From the NCBI GenBank assembly GCA_030374805.1, contig JARGSG010000014.1, positions 682,001-746,000 of the forward strand: a stretch of 64,000 nucleotides of DNA, in the 5' to 3' direction. Made by a program: the position numbers and the translations under genes. The stretch is from Gracilaria gracilis (taxonomy: Eukaryota; Rhodophyta; Florideophyceae; Gracilariales; Gracilariaceae). Below are positions 18,641 to 28,388 of this stretch, piece by piece (positions within the stretch are counted from its first letter, which is position 1; each line of letters opens with the position of its first letter). The notes beneath the pieces are model-generated. The model did not search any database. It saw only the letters and a list, made by a program, of their open reading frames with translations, and was not told the DNA's origin.

Positions 18641-19690
18641 ATTTTGCTCTTTTGGTCATATTGTGTACTTATCAACAAATACAACTTAATTCACAGTGTA
18701 CCCATGGTACCGTTGTTTTGTGTCTCAACACCCGCCTATGCAGCTACTCATTCGAGACTCGTCCTTGTATCTTTCCACAGTCACGCCATCGATCGGCAGC
18801 AAAGCAATTGCTTCAAACTTTCTCTCGCTTGTGTTCACGTCTCACCGGTACAGTACAACGGTATATCTTACCAGTACTGTAGATACCTCTGTACCTTCGT
18901 ACCTGTCTCCTTTCATCAGCCACCAATCACCAACTCTTTTGTTTATCTCTAGAGCTATGCACCTGTAGATATGCCCACCGAATTGATCATATCGCATGTG
19001 CTCTCGTATCCATCACATTCATGGCCAAAGCTCTCCAGTTGACCTCCACGCCTGCCCAAATTCAATCGAAAAAGTACATGTTCAAATTATTACTTTGCTC
19101 TCGACCCGATGCAGTACGTGCAGACTCGGCACTCCAGATGAGCACAATCTCCCCTCCAATCCACGCTACGTATGCAATGCATCATAGTTATGATACTATG
19201 CATCATGCCTACCAAGGGTAGTAGGCATTATTGCCTACCGATACTGCACCTTCGTAGATACTCAAGGAACATAACACATGCTTTGAAGGCAGAAGCAAAA
19301 CGCACTCACACCTTTGTAACTTGGATTCTTCTCTTTACTTGATCCTATTCCACTATGTCCTTCGCTGCGTTGCGGGGCTGCTTCACTGAAAGGCTGGCAC
19401 TTTTCATCAAACATGCCATTCCACTCCATCAGTCTCCTCAAACTTACCGCGAATCAGGCTCCAAAACAATGAACATCAGCCTTTTACATAAAACAAACAC
19501 AATAATTCAAGTCATCCGATAGCTGCATGATAAACTGTACATTATTACCCAAATATGCAGCGCCAACAAATGATTACATCTCCTCGAGCTAACCCAGAGC
19601 ATATCGGATGCCTTCGAAGCATGTACGCGCTCCGACCCACCGTGCAATGTAAACCACATATCAATACAAACAAAACTGCTTAGCATGAGC
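18641..19690. other. Intergenic region, no gene recognised
   Basis: About 1 kb with only short frames. It contains small palindromic GTACC-type motifs near 18840-18905 and a foldback cluster at ~19177-19240. Confidence 0.4.
19177..19240. repeat. Foldback cluster
   Basis: Two adjacent inverted repeats: a near-palindrome starting and ending ATGCAT (19177-19205 region), then TGCCTACC...GGTAGTAGGCA and a second GCCTACC arm. In single-stranded form it would fold into neighbouring hairpins. Possibly a tiny MITE remnant. Confidence 0.55.
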
Positions 19691-20335
19691 TTAGAACGTT
19701 GGCGGTCGCCTCTTTCCGCGCTGGCCGTCAGAGTTTTGCTTTCCCCTCTTGTGCAGGCACTTGGTCTCACTCTCTTCACAACAGGAAGAAACCATTTCAG
19801 CGGAGCCACCCAGCAGTTGATTCAAAGAAGAACACGCATTTGGGCAGCACGGTCCAACCTTACACTTTCCCTTACCTCGAGGATATTCATCAGCACTGCA
19901 TTTGCAGCATGACTTCTGTGCTAGCGTGTCATCCCTATCAGTTCCATCAAACGCCAGCTGAGGAGAGTCATCTCGGCGCCGCTTCTCCCATCCCTTGATA
20001 CGAATATGTTCGCGAGCAATCTCCCCTAAACGTGTGCCAATATCAGTGTTTGACTCTGGCGGAATGCAAACCATATCAGCCTCATCGACGACCGTAAACA
20101 CATTCTCGTTCACAACCCACTTTGAAAAGTTCGACGCTCTCTCCTTAGAAATTCCACAATCAATTAGAACAGTTACAACAGACAACAATTGCTCCTGAAG
20201 CTCCTCATAAGAACTGCAATACGAGGCTGAAATCCAGCCGTATTCAGTTTGAAAATCAACGTAAGCCTCCTCCGTCGCGAACTGAGCAGTAGCAACAGCA
20301 GCCACGGTAGCGAACAATACTGCGGCAAGACGCAT
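19691..20335 (-). CDS. Secreted cysteine-rich protein, 214 aa
   Basis: Starts with a clean signal peptide MRLAAVLFATVAAVATAQ, cleavage expected after Ala-17 or thereabouts, so export to the endomembrane system or outside. The middle (~20-110) is helical with a few Cys; the C-terminal half has a dense cluster, including KSCCKC, a CKVGPCCPNAC segment and SCCEES. The spacing suggests several disulphide bonds. I do not recognise the family; extracellular matrix, defence or adhesion roles would all fit. The start is chosen because it gives the signal peptide and is the only in-frame ATG. The tail is basic (KRGKQNSDGQRGKRR). Confidence 0.65.
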   Translation of the reverse strand: MRLAAVLFATVAAVATAQFATEEAYVDFQTEYGWISASYCSSYEELQEQLLSVVTVLIDCGISKERASNFSKWVVNENVFTVVDEADMVCIPPESNTDIGTRLGEIAREHIRIKGWEKRRRDDSPQLAFDGTDRDDTLAQKSCCKCSADEYPRGKGKCKVGPCCPNACSSLNQLLGGSAEMVSSCCEESETKCLHKRGKQNSDGQRGKRRPPTF

Positions 20336-20916
20336 GATGCTAGCCTGCCGCTTGGTCTCCAACCTGTGCAGGTTGTGAACGAGAAAGGCGAGCCTCTATC
20401 GAACCAACCACTGCACGACTGCGCACAAAGCCTTGGCCCAAGCTTTCACTTGCAACATCTGCGTATCGTTTACACATTTGCTCCATCCGCCCATATGAGG
20501 CCAACCTCGTGCTGAAGCTACATGGGCCGTGAGACTGTTAAGAGCTACATGCTGAGGGGTAGCTGGAGAACATTCGACTCGTTGGTTCTGACAGTCTCAG
20601 AGTCCAGCCTGAATTCCCGGAAATAAGGCTGCTCCTTCATCGCTACACGTACTTCATGGACGGCCTTGTGAACAAGGTCCTCCAATTTTTACCCATGCTC
20701 GAGGGGGCAAAGCAAAAGGGAGCCCTTAACCGTCCCTCCTGATAGAGTCCTGCCAGCATGTAGTCGATCAGCTCTTGCAATACAATTCCTTCATTCCTTG
20801 CTGCAGCATATATGAACTACATGTCTCTCACAGCATCACTAGTTGTATCCGATTCCCCTTTTGAAATGATTCTCCACAAAGAGCAAGGGACTCTTCCCTT
20901 TCAGAGGTTGGAAAAG
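20336..20916. other. Intergenic region, no gene recognised
   Basis: About 580 nt between the secreted-protein gene and the p62 gene. I see no open frame of note; a spliced C-terminal exon of p62 could lie here on the minus strand but I cannot define one. Confidence 0.35.
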
Positions 20917-22158
20917 TCACGGTCTCATGGATTCGATCAATTTCCGCAACACGTCTCCACTTGTGGCAATAGGTTCAGAAAAGCGGGCCACATCTGCTCG
21001 CCACAGTCGCATGGCATCTGAAAAAGCCACAGCTACGTTTGAATCGATAGCAGCAGTCTCAAGCTTTGGGGCATTCTCTCTAACAGCGAGAGGAGCGAAT
21101 GATTTCTCAGGTTCATCAACCAAGTCTTCAAGTGGACGTTCTCCACTGTCCTTCCAACCGTCGCCGACAATCATGCCACCATGGACATTAACCATGCGCA
21201 TTAAGCGCAAGGCGTCTGACACACGCACTCTCTTCTCTGGATGTGGGTCATGGATGTGCTCCGTTCGATGATCATCAAATCGATCTATGGCCAAAGTGGC
21301 GTGCAGATTGTGTACGCTTTCCTCGCGATCTTGTATAGCCCTTTCTGCTTCTTTGGCCTGGAAAGGAGCGAAAAACGCGTCGGCGGCGCCGGCCCTGACA
21401 GAATCGCTCTTAGATTTGAGGCGGGCACTACGAGGAGCCATACTGGATGCAGAGAACAAAGCCCACATGTTCTCATCGTCAAAGCTAACCTTCTTGTGTA
21501 AGAAAGTTCGCTTCAGAGCAGGATGAGCGAGGAAAATCTGATGTCGTTGTGCTGGTGATGGAATTGTATCCCATTTAAGATCATCACAAGAATTGGTGGC
21601 AGTGAAGGCGTCTGAAGGAACGCCAGCATCATTGAGCTCATCAGCATGTTCAAGAGGTTCATTCGGATTCTTCAACTCGCCCTTGGGCGTGTATCGAAAT
21701 TTCATACCCTTCCAAAATGTGTCCTCGGTGACAGCGCGCGTAAGAACGAGGCGTTGGTGCATCTGACGCACTTCCTTCCTCTGCAGCAAGGAAGTGCGCC
21801 ATAGCTTTTGCTTTTCAGAAAGCGGTTTCTTGGGAGGCTGCTGCACAACAGGCGGCGCAAAAGCGGGCGCAGATTGTAAGCGGTTTAAAACGTCGCGCAC
21901 GGCATCCCTATCAGTGAAGCTGGCACCAAAGTCAAGCGTGATTTTGTTGGATCTATCAGAACAGGTGAGGCGAATCATAGCCTTCTTGGCAGATCCTTCC
22001 TTGGAGACCTGAAACTGAGATATAGCCGTAAACGGCACGCGCTGCTCGCGACCATCTGCGGCAGAGTCTGGAGTCCAAACAAGGTTGGTGGCAGAGAGCT
22101 GTACAATGCCAGGGCGCTTCTCGAACGAGCAGCGTCGCTCGATCTCAAAATCTGCCAT
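20917..22158 (-). CDS. TFB1: TFIIH core subunit p62 / TFB1 (GTF2H1)
   Basis: 413 aa from the ATG at 22158. Residues ~1-105 form the PH-like domain (FEKRPGIVQLSATNLVWTPD, with IRLTCSD and ITLDFG strands). It is followed by the first BSD domain around residues 120-165 (RLVLTRAVTEDTFWKGMK) and a second around 215-255 (QIFLAHPALKRTF, then DDENMWALFSAS), which keep the Phe-Trp or equivalent pair that names the domain. Shortly after comes the family's FFAPFQ segment. p62 joins XPB, XPD and p52 in TFIIH for transcription initiation and nucleotide excision repair, in the nucleus. The protein is shorter than the ~550-residue animal form and seems to lack the last C-terminal helices, so a further exon may be missed. 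It is divergent from MINDY. Confidence 0.75.
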   Translation of the reverse strand: MADFEIERRCSFEKRPGIVQLSATNLVWTPDSAADGREQRVPFTAISQFQVSKEGSAKKAMIRLTCSDRSNKITLDFGASFTDRDAVRDVLNRLQSAPAFAPPVVQQPPKKPLSEKQKLWRTSLLQRKEVRQMHQRLVLTRAVTEDTFWKGMKFRYTPKGELKNPNEPLEHADELNDAGVPSDAFTATNSCDDLKWDTIPSPAQRHQIFLAHPALKRTFLHKKVSFDDENMWALFSASSMAPRSARLKSKSDSVRAGAADAFFAPFQAKEAERAIQDREESVHNLHATLAIDRFDDHRTEHIHDPHPEKRVRVSDALRLMRMVNVHGGMIVGDGWKDSGERPLEDLVDEPEKSFAPLAVRENAPKLETAAIDSNVAVAFSDAMRLWRADVARFSEPIATSGDVLRKLIESMRP

Positions 22159-22709
22159 CGTCGTCGAGCGTAAGGTGCACAGAGCTTGTAAGCGCAATGC
22201 GACGCAGTCGCGACGCCGTCGCTACGGGTTGTCAAGGCGCCAGCAGATGGCCGTCTGTCTTTTCCTTCGTAGGATAGCGAAGAACCGTCGCAAGCCCACA
22301 TAATATGTACATACATTTGTACATACGTGTGACGAGCCCACCTGACGTTTTCACTGTTTTCGACCATTTGTTTGGAAGCCCTGCTGTTGCCAATGACATC
22401 GCTGCACGTTGCGGTTTCTACGCTTCGCTCCATGCCGAACGCCCCCGTACAGCAGTGCGGTCCTTGTCCGCCACCTCCCGTTGCGAGCCACTATCGCTGC
22501 GGCAACGGCGTCGATAACTCCCAGCAGCCGCCGCCCTCCGCAACTCCCCGTTGACATCATTCTTCTTCGCGCCGGGCAAGCCCGCTCTCCAGTCTTCTTC
22601 AAAAGCTCGGCCAAATCCCTCTGCATATCACGCCTATCCAACCCGAACAAGCGCTTCGCAACGCCATCCTCCTCCCTAATAGTCTCGCCGTCGCTCCTTC
22701 AGTCTCCTC
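22159..22709. promoter_or_regulatory. Divergent promoter region between TFIIH p62 and MINDY genes
   Basis: 551 nt between divergent start codons. Contains a small inverted motif, TATGTACATACATTTGTACATACG, near 22304-22327. No convincing separate gene: the open frames here lack recognisable domains. Confidence 0.4.
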
Positions 22710-23894
22710 ATGTCACGCGCCTCACCGCAAGCGGGGGAGCAACCATCGGCTTCCACCCCCGCCTCCTCCGCTTCCCCTGCCTCCCCTGCTCCCACTGAGC
22801 CGGAACAAAAGCCATCGTATCGCGTCAAATGGCTCGTCACTCCCACAACTACCACTCCAATTCTGCTTCAGAACCAGAACGGACCATGTGCCCTTCTCGC
22901 GCTGGCAAACGCCATGCTAATAACCGGTCACACCACAATCCGACCGGGCACAACTGAGCTTCCAGAATCCGATCTCATGGCGCTGCTTGCCGACTGGGCT
23001 TCCCGCCCTCCTACATCCACTGATCCACAGCGAGAGCACGCTGTCGCCGATTTTCTAGACTTGCTTCCACGCCTTACGTCTGGCATGACCATCAACGTGC
23101 GTTTTACTGCCCCCACCGCCTTCGAGTTCACCCGCGAGGTCGGTGTATTTGACATATTTCCCCTTCGTTTGTTGCACGGTTGGCTCGTCGATCCTCAAGA
23201 TGCGTGTCTCACCGCTGCTTTGGGAAACTTGTCTTACAATCAAGTTATTGATGAGCTAGTAGCCACCGCACCGGAATCCAGTCCGTTTGACGACCCCTCC
23301 GCACCGCCTCCCGAAGCGTTTGACGAGCCGGATGAGCCTGAAATTTCGCCGCCAGAGGATTCTCCAATCACTGCTAACATCCGTGAAATGCGACCGGCTG
23401 TGATGGACTTTTTTGAGAGTAACCCTACTCAGCTAACTGTATACGGTTTGACAGAACTACATTCCGGTATGAACGACAATGAGACAGCCATTCTGTTCCG
23501 TAATTCGCACTTCTACGTTGTGCGCAAACACAAAGCTGAAATATATACTCTGGTGACCGACGAAGGCTATCTTAGGGAAAGCTGCGTTTGGGAGAAGCTC
23601 ATGGACGTCAACGGAGACAGTGCTTTCTACAATGCACAATTCCGCAAACTATCTCCTGATGGGCGAGTCGTTGATCCCACACCAAAGGATGCTGATGCGG
23701 CCAAACCGCAAGGTTCTGCAAACTCCTCGACGAAAGGTCCAACTATGCGGTACACCAGACCCGCTCAACCGGCGCAACAACGTCCAGCTGAGCCAAGGCC
23801 GTATCATGGTTCTATGTTGGCCAATCAAACGAATGATTGCTCGGGCTCAACCTTCGGGAGAAAGAGAAAAGACGACAAATGTGTAATTCAGTAA
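22710..23894 (+). CDS. MINDY-family (FAM63) K48-linkage deubiquitinase with CaaX-like end
   Basis: 394 aa. After a Ser/Pro/Ala-rich leader (~35 residues) comes the MINDY catalytic domain: YRVKWLVTPTTTTPILLQNQ, then QNGPC with the nucleophile at Cys-60 in the family motif NxNGPCxLLA. Other matches are MTINVRFT, FDIFPLRLLHGWLVDPQ, LSYNQVIDEL, QLTVYGLTEL, and FRNSHFYVV with the catalytic His-267, followed by VTDEGYL and WEKLMDVNGDSAF. All active-site elements of MINDY-1/2 are present. The enzyme trims Lys48-linked ubiquitin chains in the cytosol. The protein ends KDDKCVIQ, a possible farnesylation signal (C-aliphatic-aliphatic-Gln), as some animal MINDY proteins also end in a CaaX-like box, so membrane attachment is plausible. 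A Pro/Asp/Glu-rich loop at ~190-220 is an insertion. Divergent from p62. Confidence 0.85.
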   Translation: MSRASPQAGEQPSASTPASSASPASPAPTEPEQKPSYRVKWLVTPTTTTPILLQNQNGPCALLALANAMLITGHTTIRPGTTELPESDLMALLADWASRPPTSTDPQREHAVADFLDLLPRLTSGMTINVRFTAPTAFEFTREVGVFDIFPLRLLHGWLVDPQDACLTAALGNLSYNQVIDELVATAPESSPFDDPSAPPPEAFDEPDEPEISPPEDSPITANIREMRPAVMDFFESNPTQLTVYGLTELHSGMNDNETAILFRNSHFYVVRKHKAEIYTLVTDEGYLRESCVWEKLMDVNGDSAFYNAQFRKLSPDGRVVDPTPKDADAAKPQGSANSSTKGPTMRYTRPAQPAQQRPAEPRPYHGSMLANQTNDCSGSTFGRKRKDDKCVIQ

Positions 23895-24677
23895 CAACAA
23901 TTGTCAGCGTTGCTCTTGTTTATATAGATCTGTCCGTCTTCCTACCTTCGTATATTAACTCGCCTTGCAAATAAACTACTACACATTCTGCCATGGATAT
24001 GTTGACAACTGTCGACGTGACTCTGACGTCCTCCGTAGCTTTCTCCGACGGCACGGGAACATGGCCACCTTCGGTGAATCAGCTCATCCGACGTCGAGTA
24101 ACAACAAAGTGTTCAGAGATAACAAGAGATTGCCCAGCAACCAGTGCCTACTCTCACGTGAAAGCTCCCGCCAACGGAAACACGAGTCCGGTAATTTGAC
24201 ACGTGATCGCATTACTCTTGGTCAACCCTGGCGATCTTATGGTGCATGAGTAACATATATCCTCAACCTATTTCGCGAATGCAAGAACCACAGTTAGAAA
24301 GCAACAACGAACCAATTCTTGAGCGCTAATGCTCAAAAATGCAGTTGATAGGAGAACGATTGGGTGAGAAAATGAAGAAACTTGTCAGGTGCTCACCGCG
24401 CGCCTTCCGAGGAAGAACGAACGGCTCGCTGGCGGACTCCTCCCGATGGCGGTTGAGTGCCCGAGTTTGGCTTTTATACGTTTCCCCAAAGAGTCAATTA
24501 TATTGCACCAATTCGTACATGAAGGATGTAGTTCATTCCAGAACATGCGCCGTGGAAACGAGGGCTGCTAATAAGTTATTAGGTATTAGTAATGAGTGCA
24601 TTCGGAAATTGCCAGATGGTCAAAAGTCCAAAATTTTGGCATTGTGTTTTTCAATTTGGGAATACTAAAACAAACTA
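23895..24677. other. Intergenic region upstream of Harbinger copy 1
   Basis: Contains the 3' flank of the MINDY gene and then sequence without a gene-like frame. Confidence 0.4.
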
Positions 24678-25089
24678 AAGCGCCAGATATTGGTGCCAAA
24701 TCTTGAACTGAACCCCTCCCCCTCTACCCGAATCGTCAAAACGGTTTCGGGAGGCCGGCTTTCGTCAATTGACACCAAGTTCGCCACCGCAGACCCAGAA
24801 CTGTAGCTAGAGGCAAACTATACGCTTCCTTAACGGCCTCCGTTCTATTTTCTCTCTGGGCTCGTAACAGTCTACAGAGTTGCAGGGCTTCCCAATTAGC
24901 TGCAACATGCTGCGAAGAAGCATCGTTCAGCTTCGTGTGAACTAGCACACGAACAAGCGCTGCGTAAATAAGCCATCAGACGGCGGTGGGGGAGTAGTCT
25001 AAAGCTGCAATGCAGTTCGCGACGGTCGCTCTCCGCTCTCTCGTGTTTTTCAGTTTTTCTCGAACAAGGAGAGGAATATTTGGTGGACA

Positions 25090-25268
25090 GTTTGGCGGGT
25101 TGAATAAACCCTTGGAGGGTCCATTAAGTGCATAAACATATCAACAGCCGGCCTCCTGGGCAAATTTGAGCCACTAAAAGTAAGCCAAGAAAGGGCGCAT
25201 TTGGCGGACATCATGCCAAATCTGACGCGCTGAATGGACCCTCCGAGGGTCTAATCAGCGCGCCAAAC
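25090..25268. repeat. 179-bp element with 42-nt inverted repeats
   Basis: The arm at 25090-25131 (GTTTGGCGGGTTGAATAAAC...) pairs with 25227-25268 at 35 of 42 positions. Each arm contains the palindromic core ACCCTTGGAGGGT or ACCCTCCGAGGGT. MITE-like, or part of the Harbinger subterminal region. Confidence 0.65.
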
Positions 25269-25576
25269 CCCGCCACCGCTCCGCCAAACCTTGGCAGAAA
25301 CTCCCACACCATATTCACGCTCCTGGGATGGTCTCAAGACCTTATATAGCAGCCATGGCCGCCCGCACTACTTCCTATTGCGCAGCGCTTGGCGCAGCCC
25401 TTGTTCTTCACAGACGCCGCAAGAGAACTAACCGTTCCCACACACCCGCCCATTACACCAAGAAGTGACTACTAAACCCTCACAAAGCGAATAAGCTAGC
25501 ACCGTAGCGTCAAGTCTTGTAATCTGGCACAGACCACGATTATGTCATTACAACCAACTTCACGAAGTAACTGTTT

Positions 25577-26521
25577 TTGAATCACTTGCTCCCACTGTTT
25601 ATCCAGGCCAGACGCAATTGCAACCACACCAGTCCATACCGCCTTGCACACTTCCGACAAGGAAGAAAGCCGTTATTGAAGTCAGTAGATCTGTTAGGAT
25701 TGGCTTTAAACTATATGAAAACATCTGGTAAAGCGTATCAACTCTGCCCGTTCTTTGGTATTCTTCCCACTTCGCTCAGCGTTTGGCTAAACTACTCCCT
25801 CCACGTACTTTTAAGGGCTACAAAAGGGACAGAGGCAGCATTATTTGAAATAAGGTGGCCTTCTTTCCAAGAACAGAAACGATCCGCCAATCTACTAGAG
25901 AATAACCGCAAGTTTTGTCCTCTATTGAAAGAAGTATTTGCCGTCACGGATGGGGGGAGGTTTAGAATTGAAAACTATGGAGACCCAGAGATGCAAAACG
26001 CCTATTACGAAGGATACACCCAGCAGAAAGAGGTGACTAATCTGTTTGTATTTAATTTCTTTGGAGAGATAATCCATGCCGCCATAAACTTTCTCGGCAG
26101 TTGGCACGAAACAAATCTAGCTGGTTTATTAGGCTTGTACCATCCTAAGCTCTCAGATGATATGACACCACCTGGCATGGCAATATTGGGAGATTCGGCG
26201 TTTGTGTCTAATAGCCGATGCACCAATAAAAAGATTGTTCGTGCAAGGGGGCGAACGAGACGGCAGCTGTCCCAGATTCAGAGGAGCTAGCGGAAATCGA
26301 TTTTGTGCTACAGAGAATTCTACCGAGCGAGCGCCAGAGCGCAGAATGGGGTATTCGGGCCATAAAGGCTCCTTTTGGCAGACTTGGCGCAAAGCTTTGC
26401 ACAGACGAACAAAAAACGGTGAGTACTCATAGAGCTGGCTGTTCGTTTACTGAATTACCGCACACGCACAATGGGACGTAATCAAATCCGTAGCACATAT
26501 CAAACACCCCTTGATAACTAG
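25577..26521 (+). pseudogene. Harbinger DDE transposase (DDE_Tnp_4 type), frameshifted
   Basis: Homologous along its length to the copy at 54880-56070. The catalytic triad segments are visible: VFAVTDGGRF (first Asp), AILGDSAFVSN (second Asp) and AEWGIRAIKAPFGR (Glu). The first Asp and second Asp lie in one frame. A frameshift near 26255-26262 moves the third segment into another frame (EIDFVLQRILPSERQ...). A second shift near 26425 precedes a conserved end LLNYRTRTMGRNQIRSTY, which matches the VNFRTRTIGHNQIRTVY of the other copy. The N-terminal helix-turn-helix region seen in copy 2 is only partly preserved. The first ATG at 25577 is a convenience, not a proven start. The gene is dead unless repaired by RNA-level events. 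It cuts and pastes DNA in active relatives, usually with a Myb-like partner. Confidence 0.8.
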
Positions 26522-26611
26522 GCGCGGGCCGTTGCCCGAGGAGTCAAGTGCGCGAATGCGAGCGCCAGCGAGCTTTAACGCGCACTTGGCCCGCAGAGCA
26601 ACGGCCCGCGC
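26522..26611. repeat. GC-rich long hairpin directly after the transposase
   Basis: GCGCGGGCCGTTGC at 26522-26535 is perfectly complementary to 26598-26611, and an inner pair CAAGTGCGCG (26545-26554) matches 26579-26588 perfectly. The hairpin begins on the base after the transposase stop codon. Confidence 0.8.
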
Positions 26612-27260
26612 GAGCGGAAGCTCCGCAACATAAACGAAAAGAAGAAACTATTCGTTACTAAACATTACTCTTCGAGGCATCTTATGCCATGCTTCCCATT
26701 ATCTCATTCAGCGCAGTATTCATACCAACCAAGATCTCCTTCGTGTCCTACATGTCGTACAAATACCGATAAGGTGTGGGGTCCGCCTGGTAGAGAGAGC
26801 GCGCGAGGGCTCAACCTAAATGGGAAAAACACACAACCAATATGGTAGTAGGGCACCTGAAACCCGCAGGGGCAAACGGTGGGGCAACTAGTCTAAACCG
26901 TGTAGGTGTACGGTAGTAGACGTCGACGGGCGGTAAAACCTGAATAGTAATAGAGTAGCAAGTGACCAAGATGGTATAGTTACTGCCCTAGTGGTGCCTG
27001 ACTTTACAATACCCGAGGGGGAAGGCGAGGTGCACCACAATATATACAAGGTGCACCGACGCCGATCTCCCATGCGCGCATGACGTCATCGGCTGCGCCC
27101 ATGACCTACTGTCATGGGCAAGCAATGTTAAGCTAAACTAGACTATAAATCAGAAATTAGAAATTATAAAATACAGAATACCAATTGGGTACAGTGCAGC
27201 CAGCAAGGCGCACCAGTAGGCCCACGTGGCACCAACCCATTGAGGTCTCATTGTACTACA

Positions 27261-28033
27261 CTACATGCTCCTATCCAATTCCTCTTTCCATTCTTTCACT
27301 TCTTTTTTAACAACACTCGCGATAAGTGCTTCTTGCTCATCTTTACTGACAGCCTCACGCTTCCCAGAGGAAAAAGAGTTCGCCAAAACGCCCATGAACT
27401 GCGTCATGCTCTCCATGCTGATACTAATTACTTCTTCCGTCTTTGCCTTCTTGGCATGTAGTCCGAACTGCTTCACCGGTTTGCGCTTTTCTTGCGCCGT
27501 AGAACCATCCTCAACCGCTTTCACATCGTCCTCCTTCTCTTCTCTGCCGTTAGAGTTTCCCTCCTCTTCTTCTGCCAATAACTTGGCCCCTATAGTTCTT
27601 TGTATGTTTCGTGCAATATGCGTAGCACGAAGGACATCAGAGGGGCAAGACGGATCTCCAGTTGGCTTGCGAGCGTTGCAAAGTTTGTCAACTTGTTCTT
27701 TAGAGAATCGGCGTCTCTTTTTGAGCAAACGTTGTTTGTGCTCCATTCATTAAAGTCTGCGGCCACTTCAGCTCACATGTTCGCTCCAATTGGTTCAACA
27801 CGTTCTACTATATCGAGTAAGGCTGTGACATCAACAACACTATAGTTCGGAGCTTCCGAACGACCCTTCGTTTTTTTGTCTGTTGCATTCTTCTTTCCGG
27901 CTTTGGTAGGTGTTGTAGGTTTTGGAGGAAGCGCTTTCGGTCGGTCTTGGTCGGCCATGTTCTTCAGTTGACTGGTATAACTGTTGCACTCCGTTGTCGC
28001 CGGAGGTCTGGGGGGACAAACTTGTGTGGACAA
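27261..28033 (-). pseudogene. Myb/SANT-like DNA-binding protein (DUF6818-type), Harbinger accessory gene, broken
   Basis: Read on the minus strand, the first part holds a basic lead (KTKGRSEAPNY) and the Myb-like helix YSVVDVTALLDIVERVEPIG. It continues, after an in-frame TGA at 27773-27775 that sits where a Trp is expected, with AEVAADFNEWSTNN and RDADSLKNKLTNF. A frameshift then leads into NARKPTGDPSCPSDVLRATH and an acidic middle, ending with a helical KEVKEWKEELDRSM. The order Trp-containing Myb helix, DSLKxKF and KPTGDPxCP is what I recall for DUF6818-type proteins of algae and oomycetes. A related broken copy faces the other Harbinger transposase at ~56.4-56.9 kb. In Harbinger elements a Myb-like protein helps the transposase reach the nucleus and bind its ends. 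Confidence 0.65.
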
Positions 28034-28388
28034 CGCAACTATCGGTTTGGGTTACCGTTTTGGCGCCAATATTTGGTGCGTTGTCATTTCTGAACGGAAT
28101 GGAACTGCGCCAAATATTTGGTTGCCTGGCGCACTGGTTGATTCCTTTATGCAGCCAATAACTGAGGAATTTTGGCATTTGATGGATCTCATTCCATTCG
28201 ACATCGACAAACGATAATCGACATGAGTATCTAGAGATGGAATGTGTCGTTGTTGAGGTTACGGATTTCCCGTCTCCGAACGGTTTCGCTCTTTGTTACT
28301 GGAGATGGGCCTCGCTACAAATATATGCACCGCCGAAGCAATTCTCCAGTGCATTCCAACTTGTATTGAACACTGAGACCTCGCCAAA

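Larger units (their letters stand above)
24678..28082. mobile_element. PIF/Harbinger-type DNA transposon, copy 1 (decayed)
   Basis: A 23-nt sequence at 24678-24700 (AAGCGCCAGATATTGGTGCC...) matches the reverse complement of 28060-28082 at 19 of 23 positions. These look like terminal inverted repeats enclosing about 3.4 kb. Inside are a broken DDE transposase on the plus strand and, facing it, a broken Myb/SANT-like protein gene on the minus strand: the usual two-gene content of Harbinger elements. Two extra foldbacks (25090-25268 and 26522-26611) lie within. The exact ends are tentative, since a related GCGCCAAATATTTGG motif also lies just outside at ~28108. Confidence 0.55.

Noticed and set aside
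22351-22650. 99-codon minus-strand frame between p62 and MINDY
   Set aside because: Lies in a divergent promoter region, Arg-rich, no recognisable domain.
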